Source of the DNA: Gammaproteobacteria bacterium
GTDB lineage: Bacteria > Pseudomonadota > Gammaproteobacteria > UBA6429 > Thiohalophilaceae
Assembly: GCA_024639445.1 (NCBI GenBank)
Contig: JAHEIJ010000057.1
Span: 1-10,462 of the forward strand
Length of the DNA stretch: 10,462 nt
Direction: 5' to 3'
In this document: in pieces, positions 5,455-10,462 of the stretch
How the letters are laid out: every line of letters begins with the position of its first letter
Numbering within the stretch: position 1 is the stretch's first letter
The notes under the pieces: generated by a model
Told to the model about the DNA's origin: nothing
The model's input: the letters and a program-made list of their open reading frames with translations, nothing else
Databases searched by the model: none
Translations under genes and position numbers: made by a program

Positions 5455-6066
5455 TTACTTCTTGCTTTCGCCCCAGAGTTGTTCGACCCGCGCATCACGA
5501 CCGCAATTGAAGCGATAAAAATTGTAACGAACCGGGTTTTTCTTGTAGTAATCCTGGTGATAGTCTTCCGCCGGATAGAACGTACTGGCCTGAATCAACT
5601 CTACTTTAAGAGGTTGCGCAAAAGGCTTGCTCTGCTCAATTTGTTTTGTCGATGCTAATGCCAGTTTCTTTTGTGTCGCATCCTGGTAAAAAATAGCAGG
5701 ACGATATTGCGGACCTCGATCGCAAAACTGACCATCATCTCGGGTTGGATCGACATGGCGCCAGAAGTAATCGAGTATCTGTGAATAATTGATCTTGTTA
5801 GCATCATAGGTCACTTTAACCACTTCAATATGACCGCTACCGCCGGCGGAAACCTCTTTGTAAGTCGGATTCTTAACATGCCCACCGGCATAACCCGATA
5901 TCACATCCACGACGCCATCGAGTTTTTCATAATCGGCTTCGATACACCAGAAACAACCACCGCCAAGCACCACCGATTCAAGTTTCGGTTCATTAGCTGT
6001 ATCGGCAAAGGCAGCAACGGAAAATAACCACGCTAGCAGCATGGTAATAGTTAAGCGCATGACCAT
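5455..6066 (-). CDS. msrA: Peptide-methionine (S)-S-oxide reductase MsrA, exported
   Basis: A 203-residue MsrA that reduces methionine S-sulfoxide in oxidised proteins. The catalytic motif GGGCFWC (35-41) carries Cys38 as the nucleophile. Other family marks are SGYAGG, YHQDYY and the C-terminal NCGRD with the likely resolving Cys188. A clear signal peptide is present: MVMRL, then a hydrophobic core, then AFA-DT, giving cleavage after about residue 21. The enzyme therefore probably works in the periplasm, unlike the cytoplasmic E. coli form. ATG 6066 is chosen because a short GAG lies nine bases upstream; ATG 6060 would keep the signal peptide too. The gene is alone on its strand, divergent from the FNR-controlled small gene. 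The FNR box lies 126 bases from its start and could in principle affect it. Periplasmic MsrA needs an electron donor, and none is seen here. Confidence 0.95.
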   Translation of the reverse strand: MVMRLTITMLLAWLFSVAAFADTANEPKLESVVLGGGCFWCIEADYEKLDGVVDVISGYAGGHVKNPTYKEVSAGGSGHIEVVKVTYDANKINYSQILDYFWRHVDPTRDDGQFCDRGPQYRPAIFYQDATQKKLALASTKQIEQSKPFAQPLKVELIQASTFYPAEDYHQDYYKKNPVRYNFYRFNCGRDARVEQLWGESKK

Positions 6067-6191
6067 ATTTCAACACTCTTGTAACATTATTAATACACAT
6101 TAGTTTGGTTAATGAATAAATAGTTCACAGTGACAGCCTATTAAATAATCTAAAATCAACGCCAAAAAACCTTACTCTGCCATTTTCTCCC

Positions 6192-6205
6192 TTGATCTAA
6201 ATCAA
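6192..6205. promoter_or_regulatory. Perfect FNR/ANR box
   Basis: TTGAT-CTAA-ATCAA matches the FNR consensus at all ten defined positions. Its centre is 6198.5. A class II FNR promoter has the box at -41.5, which predicts transcription from about 6240 and a -10 at 6228-6233, where TACATT (4 of 6) is found. The box is followed by TGACC, as is the box at 488-501. Anaerobic activation of the small gene at 6273 is the likely result. Confidence 0.8.
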
Positions 6206-6227
6206 TGACCAATCCCGACCACAACCC

Positions 6228-6233
6228 TACATT
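6228..6233 (+). promoter_or_regulatory. -10 element of FNR-dependent promoter
   Basis: TACATT lies exactly where the -10 should be if the FNR box at 6192-6205 is centred at -41.5. It matches TATAAT at four of six positions, including the key A at position 2 and T at position 6. Confidence 0.5.
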
Positions 6234-6272
6234 AGGCGCCACATGAATTTTGGATTTTTGGAGAACCATTTA

Positions 6273-6530
6273 ATGAAGTTACTTCCTGTTGACAAGGCAT
6301 TGCGTGTACGCGGCCTATTAAGGCTTAACATTCTATTTGCATTTATTGTTTTTGCACTTTCCGTCTATTTAATCCTGACAGGAGAGTACAGTTCAATTCA
6401 GGAGCGCAAGGCCACTGAGCCTGTTTATAATTTCATCGCGATCGGTAGCCTGGTTTAAATGGCAGCTGCATGGATCAGCTGCGTGATGAGTAAGCCTTTC
6501 TGGTTTCCTGCTAAACCCAAAAATCACTAA
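6273..6530 (+). pseudogene. Small two-helix membrane protein gene split by an in-frame TAA
   Basis: Translation from ATG 6273 (GGAG at 6260-6263, nine bases upstream) gives MKLLPVDKALRVRGLL, then a first hydrophobic helix (NILFAFIVFALSVYLILTG), a polar loop, and the start of a second helix, NFIAIGSLV, cut by TAA at 6456-6458. The same frame continues without a gap as MAAAWISCVM and SKPFWFPAKPKNH to a stop at 6528-6530. Read through, it is an 85-residue protein with two complete helices. As it stands the product is 61 residues with half a second helix. ATG directly follows the TAA, but no Shine-Dalgarno site serves it. A recent nonsense mutation, a sequencing error or a genuine short form are all possible. 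An earlier ATG at 6243 sits only three bases after the predicted transcription start and is less likely. I do not recognise the family. Confidence 0.6.
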
Positions 6531-6543
6531 GCTTACACATATT

Positions 6544-6586
6544 AAAAAGGGTCGGAGTGAGTTAAAAATTCACCCTGACCCTTTTA
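6544..6586. terminator. Convergent bidirectional terminator
   Basis: AAAAGGGTC (6545-6553) pairs with GACCCTTTT (6577-6585). The stem continues inward through GGAGTGA against TCACCCT with one mismatch and one G-U pair. An A run on the left and a T run on the right make it work in both directions. It lies between the rightward small gene (end 6530) and leftward mtfA (end 6608). Confidence 0.85.
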
Positions 6587-6607
6587 ATAATTAAGCGGGT
6601 TAATATT

Positions 6608-7378
6608 TTACTGACTCAATCGCGCAAGGGGATCCTGGCGATAATATTGCCGTAGTTGCTCATAAATATCCTTGTAGTATTTGCGTAAAATATCCGGCCG
6701 TTCAAAAAATACTTCACTGAAAACGGCGAAATATTCCGCCGGTGAACTGGCGCCGTAACAATTAATACCATTCGACTCCCCATCACCACACTTTTGTTGA
6801 AAATCAGCATAACCCGCTGTGAATGCCCTGGACCATGCTGATGGTTCCATCCCGCTATGTAACGGTGGATAACCATTCGCTTCACCATTTTGCATATCAA
6901 GTTTATGGGCGAATTCGTGAATTACCAGGTTTTGGCCGTCAATAATCCCTGCCTGCTCGGATTCATCCCACGCGAGTATCACCGGACCACGTTGCCAGGA
7001 CTCGCCGGCCAGATTTGATTCCACGTGATGGACTACACCATATTCATCGGTGACTACACGCTTTGGATAAAACGTCGCGGGATAGACTATCACCGAAACC
7101 CAACCGTTATAATCTTCCAGGCCCAGGTTCAATATGGGCAAACAGGCTTGAAGTGCAATGATTAATGCCATGGCTTGCGAAATTTTCAGACCATGCGCAC
7201 CCTCAAGTACTTTTTTATCCAAAAACAGGATGGCTAATTCTCGTAGCCTTTGTTGTTCTTCTTCTGTTAAGCCTTTCAGTATTGGCAGCCTGGCATAGGC
7301 CTCACCCCATTGCGATGGTGTTATGGTGGAGCGTTGGATAATGCGCCGGTTTAACCAGCTACGAAGGAAGCTAAACAT
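6608..7378 (-). CDS. mtfA: MtfA-like zinc-dependent peptidase (M90)
   Basis: A 256-residue cytosolic metallopeptidase of the MtfA family. In E. coli, MtfA binds the repressor Mlc, so relieving repression of ptsG, and has aminopeptidase-type activity. The zinc site is visible: HEFAHKLD (154-161) gives His154, Glu155 and His158, and Glu215 in SPAEYFAVFSE is the probable third ligand. Other family features are the N-terminal basic helix, the VIVYPATFYP strand (97-105) and the QRGPVILAWDES segment (129-140). Length is close to the E. coli protein. ATG 7378 gives the usual N-terminus, though there is no strong ribosome binding site. It lies 63 bases downstream of the DUF819 gene on the same strand, so the two may share a message. 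Whether an Mlc partner exists here cannot be judged. Confidence 0.94.
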   Translation of the reverse strand: MFSFLRSWLNRRIIQRSTITPSQWGEAYARLPILKGLTEEEQQRLRELAILFLDKKVLEGAHGLKISQAMALIIALQACLPILNLGLEDYNGWVSVIVYPATFYPKRVVTDEYGVVHHVESNLAGESWQRGPVILAWDESEQAGIIDGQNLVIHEFAHKLDMQNGEANGYPPLHSGMEPSAWSRAFTAGYADFQQKCGDGESNGINCYGASSPAEYFAVFSEVFFERPDILRKYYKDIYEQLRQYYRQDPLARLSQ

Positions 7379-7441
7379 AACATTTCAAGGTAAATCGCTG
7401 AAAATATCTGAGCCGATCAAATGTAGATCTTGGTTTAATCG

Positions 7442-8587
7442 CTACTTTAGAATACTACCAATCATTGTACCAATGAACGTGGCAATGACATAGCCGAGGG
7501 AGCCACAAATTACCGCAGGTAACATAAGATTGCTCCAGCGGCGCGCTGCGGCCATGGCAATAGAGGTTACCGGATTTCCCAAACTGGCATTTGAGGCAAT
7601 CACGATATCAGGCAGACTGAGCTTCATGAACTTTCCGCCAACTACAATAAACAACAGGTGAACCAGGAAAATAATACCGGCATAGACAAACAACAGAGGT
7701 CCCGCATCCAACATATTCCCCACATGCGCACTGGCACCGATGGTGGCAAACAATAGTTGCATGATCACCATGCCGAGTTCATTAGTGCTTTCCAGTTTGA
7801 CCATGGTATTGGGCATAGCAGTGGTCAGCAGTACTGATAATGCCGTAATAATCAGAATAGCCATACCGGGCCAGCCAAGCCAGGCCGAAATCTGGAAACT
7901 GACGGCACACAACGCGGCACTTAACGCAAGCGCCATGGTCAGGGACGGCAGGCTGTGGCGACCACCTCGTTGGGTTTCACGCAGTAACACCTGTTCGGTA
8001 TTACCAAACCGGTTGGGCTCAGTACGTTCAGCGAAATAGCGCCGTAATTTGTACAACGATGGCAAGGTAAACAAGACCAGCAAATACAGAATCATCATTA
8101 GATTGATAGCGGCAACACCAGCGCTTAACACACTGGAGGTTCGCATATCCAACGTTTTTGCCGTGGTGTAGTAATTGAGTGTATCACCAATATAATTAGC
8201 ACTGAACATACCCGCCAGTTGCCAATCCGCGTCACCCATCGGCACCAGCAAGTAGGCGATAAAGGTCCCCGCAATGACCCCGACGACGCCTAGCGCAAAT
8301 GCAATCAACGTGGCGCCACTCTCGTGCAAAATTCGCATGAAATTGGTTTGAAACAATAACAACGGGATCGCCAATGGCACCAGGTAGTTCCATATCTGAC
8401 TATAAACCGGTGAGGCGGTTGGAATAACACCCAGATTGGAGAGCGTGAAAGTGATCAGCATGGTCACCACCGCCGCTGAATATCGTGCCCCGATGCGGGT
8501 CTTTTGTGACCAGAAACCCACCAACACGGCTATCAGCAGGATAGTCCATAACTCCCAGGTTTGATCAGCTGTGATTATCGAATTCAT
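7442..8587 (-). CDS. DUF819 family integral membrane protein (YjcL-like)
   Basis: A 381-residue polytopic membrane protein with about ten or more hydrophobic segments, e.g. TILLIAVLVGFW near residue 20, VPLAIPLLLFQTNF (about 70-85), a helix before FIAYLLVP (about 110-118), and several more after a cytoplasmic loop (about 185-210) rich in Arg, Glu and Gln. The segments GMFSANYIGDTLNYY and IVIASNASLGNPVTSIAMAAA, which are polar inside helices, match the conserved repeats of DUF819, whose fold resembles sodium-coupled carboxylate or amino-acid transporters. The transport substrate is unknown. The start is supported by GAAG six bases before ATG 8587. A perfect TATAAT on the minus strand (8612-8617) lies 24 bases upstream of the start and may be its -10. 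It precedes mtfA by 63 bases. Confidence 0.9.
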   Translation of the reverse strand: MNSIITADQTWELWTILLIAVLVGFWSQKTRIGARYSAAVVTMLITFTLSNLGVIPTASPVYSQIWNYLVPLAIPLLLFQTNFMRILHESGATLIAFALGVVGVIAGTFIAYLLVPMGDADWQLAGMFSANYIGDTLNYYTTAKTLDMRTSSVLSAGVAAINLMMILYLLVLFTLPSLYKLRRYFAERTEPNRFGNTEQVLLRETQRGGRHSLPSLTMALALSAALCAVSFQISAWLGWPGMAILIITALSVLLTTAMPNTMVKLESTNELGMVIMQLLFATIGASAHVGNMLDAGPLLFVYAGIIFLVHLLFIVVGGKFMKLSLPDIVIASNASLGNPVTSIAMAAARRWSNLMLPAVICGSLGYVIATFIGTMIGSILK

Positions 8588-8611
8588 ATTATTCTTCGTA
8601 TATTGTTATTG

Positions 8612-8617
8612 ATTATA
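8612..8617 (-). promoter_or_regulatory. Putative -10 of the DUF819 gene
   Basis: The minus strand reads TATAAT exactly, placing a transcription start about 15 bases before the ATG at 8587. No good -35 hexamer is seen at 16-18 bases. Confidence 0.4.
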
Positions 8618-8726
8618 TTCACTATAGCGGGATTTATACTAATTTATAGTTACATATTAACACTCTGCAATACGACGAAGTCACAATAAAACGATTTCTG
8701 TGACTCACTTATACTAAACAACCCTG

Positions 8727-8749
8727 CGCAATCGGCGATAACGATCGCG
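8727..8749. repeat. Imperfect inverted repeat in divergent promoter region
   Basis: CGCAATCG (8727-8734) and CGATCGCG (8742-8749) are reverse complements apart from one base, with 7 bases between. It lies between the divergent DUF819 and peptidase genes, just upstream of the peptidase's possible -35, so it could be an operator. Chance remains a fair explanation. Confidence 0.3.
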
Positions 8750-8755
8750 TTTATT

Positions 8756-8784
8756 TTGAACTAATCTTCATTTATTTGTATCTT
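8756..8784 (+). promoter_or_regulatory. Putative sigma-70 promoter of the secreted peptidase gene
   Basis: TTGAAC (8756-8761, four of six) and TATCTT (8779-8784, four of six) are separated by 17 bases. Transcription would start near 8791, leaving a leader of about 25 bases that contains the ribosome binding site AGGTGA (8802-8807). Confidence 0.45.
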
Positions 8785-8816
8785 ATTACGCAATAACTCA
8801 CAGGTGATTCTGAAAT

Positions 8817-10462
8817 ATGAGCTTCTGCAAAAACCGGTTACACTTAACTCACTTCAGCTATCTTATACTGCTTCTGATTATTGGCCTGTTCACGGCTCCT
8901 GTACTATGGGCTGATACCGTCCATCACGATTTAAAAGTAAAGCTGGAACCCGCTCAGTCACGGATAATTGTTAGCGACCAAATCCAACTGCCGATGGATT
9001 CGTCCAGAAATATAGAATTTGCCTTGCGCAGCAGTTTGATCGTTACTGTCCAGGACGCCGAACTCAAAACAATAGGCAAGTCTGCCCATGGCGACTTAAA
9101 ATACTATCGCCTTACCAATCTACCCAAGAACCGTAGAGTCAAACTTAGCTATCAAGGCAAGATAACGACTGACAAGGCACAGGATCAATTCGGAATGCCT
9201 GAATATATCTTGTCGAAAGATAGCATTTATCTTGATAGCGCCAGTGCCTGGTTTCCTCAATTCAAAACCCACCCCGGGATGACGTTTAACCTGCAGGTAG
9301 AAGCGCCACCAGGCTGGGAAATCATCAGTCAGGGTAAGCGTGAAAGCCTTAATGGCGACTTTCGCTTTACCATGCCCCATCAACAGGATGAAATTTATCT
9401 GCTTGGGGGGCTTTTTACCCGCTACCAACAAATGCAAGACGACATCGAGTTGGTGATATATTTGCGTGAAGCGGATGCGAAGCTGGCCCATAATTATCTA
9501 AAGGCCAGCGCGCAATACATTCGATTCTACAGTGATCTCATCGGCCCCTATCCGTACGCCAAGTTTGCGATAGTGGAGAACCGTTGGCAAACCGGCTACG
9601 GCATGCCCTCTTTTACACTACTCGGCTCCCGCGTTATTCGTCTGCCTTTCATTCTGCACACCTCATTGCCGCATGAGATTGTCCACAACTGGTGGGGAAA
9701 CGGCGTCTATATCGATTACACGGCTGGTAACTGGAGCGAAGGACTGACTGCCTACCTGTCGGATCACCAGGACAGTGAGCAGCGTGGCCAGGACGCCGCC
9801 TACCGGCGCAAGGCGCTCGAACGCTATGCCAATTTTGCCGCACAAGGACGCGATTTCCCCCTTTCCCAGTTCCGGTCACGACATAGCGATGCCAGCCAGG
9901 CCGTAGGTTACAGCAAGTCACTAATGGTGTTTCATATGTTGCGACAACAAGCCGGTGATGAAGCCTTCAACCAACGTATCAAGCAACTCTGGCAGCGCTA
10001 TCAGTTTCAGACAGCCAGCTACCGGGATGTTATCCGTACTCTATATGAGGGTGATAAAGAGGCTTACGAGTCTTTTATAGCGCAATGGCTAAACCGAACC
10101 GGCGCTCCCAAATTGTCACTGGGAAAGGTACGAGTCAACGAAACCGCGAGCGGTTATCGCTTGAAACTGGAAGTACATCAGGAACAGGCAGCTCCGCCAT
10201 ATACTTTACACGTCCCCATTGTCGTGGAGCTAACGGATGCTGAAATACCGACACGCAGTATTATTAACTTAACGGCTCGGCGCAATATTATCAGCCTGGA
10301 TTTTCCTCAGCGTCCGCAAGCCGTCACCCTGGACCCTGACTACGACGTGTTTCGCTTACTGGATCCCGCTGAAACGCCAAGCTCATTAGGACGCCTGTTT
10401 GGCGCCAGCAAACAACTGTTGGTATTGCCTACCCAGGTGAGTCCTGCACAAAGAACTGCCTG
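8817..10462 (+). CDS. Exported M1-like gluzincin metallopeptidase, N-terminal part (runs off right edge)
   Basis: The frame is open from ATG 8817 to the window end, giving 548 codons without a stop. AGGTGA lies nine bases upstream. The N-terminus is a signal peptide: Lys/Arg-containing start, hydrophobic core YLILLLIIGLF, and a probable cut after Ala32 (LWA-DT). A beta-rich domain follows to about residue 215. The catalytic part holds HEIVHNWWGN (286-295) and GNWSEGLTAY (304-313), giving zinc ligands His286, His290 and Glu308 with Glu287 as general base, as in M1 aminopeptidases. Two points depart from standard M1: 17 residues, not 18, separate His290 from Glu308, and the place of the substrate-binding GAMEN motif holds GYGMPSFTLLG (260-270). 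A helical region and a beta domain follow. It probably cleaves peptides in the periplasm; the substrate is unknown and the C-terminus is unseen. Confidence 0.88.
   Translation, partial: MSFCKNRLHLTHFSYLILLLIIGLFTAPVLWADTVHHDLKVKLEPAQSRIIVSDQIQLPMDSSRNIEFALRSSLIVTVQDAELKTIGKSAHGDLKYYRLTNLPKNRRVKLSYQGKITTDKAQDQFGMPEYILSKDSIYLDSASAWFPQFKTHPGMTFNLQVEAPPGWEIISQGKRESLNGDFRFTMPHQQDEIYLLGGLFTRYQQMQDDIELVIYLREADAKLAHNYLKASAQYIRFYSDLIGPYPYAKFAIVENRWQTGYGMPSFTLLGSRVIRLPFILHTSLPHEIVHNWWGNGVYIDYTAGNWSEGLTAYLSDHQDSEQRGQDAAYRRKALERYANFAAQGRDFPLSQFRSRHSDASQAVGYSKSLMVFHMLRQQAGDEAFNQRIKQLWQRYQFQTASYRDVIRTLYEGDKEAYESFIAQWLNRTGAPKLSLGKVRVNETASGYRLKLEVHQEQAAPPYTLHVPIVVELTDAEIPTRSIINLTARRNIISLDFPQRPQAVTLDPDYDVFRLLDPAETPSSLGRLFGASKQLLVLPTQVSPAQRTA

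Noticed and set aside
6146..6159. Second FNR site between msrA and the small gene
   Set aside because: Only the right half ATCAA matches; the left half TAATC does not, so it is at most a half site.
6243..6272. ATG 6243 as the start of the split small membrane protein
   Set aside because: The predicted transcription start leaves almost no leader, while ATG 6273 has a well-placed GGAG and gives the more usual basic N-terminus. It remains possible as a leaderless form.
9120..9491. Leftward 123-codon frame opposite the peptidase gene
   Set aside because: It lies wholly inside the M1-like coding sequence and its product shows no recognisable domain.

Overview
The window looks like chromosomal DNA from a gammaproteobacterium. 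The case rests on protein types (a CnoX-like thioredoxin-TPR protein, MtfA, exported MsrA, a TIGR04283-type glycosyltransferase), a tRNA-Arg(UCG) with encoded CCA, and FNR/ANR-type palindromes. Overall GC appears moderate. Nothing indicates a plasmid, phage, CRISPR array or complete insertion sequence. The species cannot be named; a facultatively anaerobic or sulfur-oxidizer-like lineage is only an inference from the FNR boxes.

Layout, left to right. 1-266 (-) is the N-terminal part of an unknown two-helix membrane protein. 538-720 (+) encodes a 60-residue single-helix membrane protein behind an FNR-like box. Next is a leftward block: a LOG-family Rossmann protein (801-1487), a standalone WYL-like domain protein (1699-2049), a CnoX-like thioredoxin-TPR protein (2221-3093) and an NTF2/SnoaL-like protein (3116-3532). 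The last two sit 22 bases apart and probably form an operon. Rightward genes follow: a GC-rich CMD-Rieske fusion (3712-4335) and a family 2 glycosyltransferase (4398-5069). Then come tRNA-Arg(UCG) with its promoter and terminator, and a compact element made of tRNA T-arm pieces around a run of hairpins (5264-5389).

Further right are an exported MsrA (5455-6066, -), a second FNR-box-controlled small membrane protein gene interrupted by an in-frame TAA (6273-6530, +), a convergent terminator, mtfA (6608-7378, -) and a DUF819 membrane protein (7442-8587, -). The last feature is the start of an exported M1-like gluzincin peptidase, open at the right edge (8817-10462, +).

How the genes fit together: most are single housekeeping or stress genes rather than one pathway. 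Protein quality control and repair recurs (CnoX-like holdase, MsrA, MtfA, secreted peptidase). The two small membrane proteins share a promoter architecture, with FNR palindromes that continue into the same bases (ATCAATGACC), so they may belong to one oxygen-responsive regulon. The least ordinary structures are the hairpin element behind the tRNA, the split small membrane protein gene, and the CMD-Rieske fusion that lacks the usual CMD cysteines.
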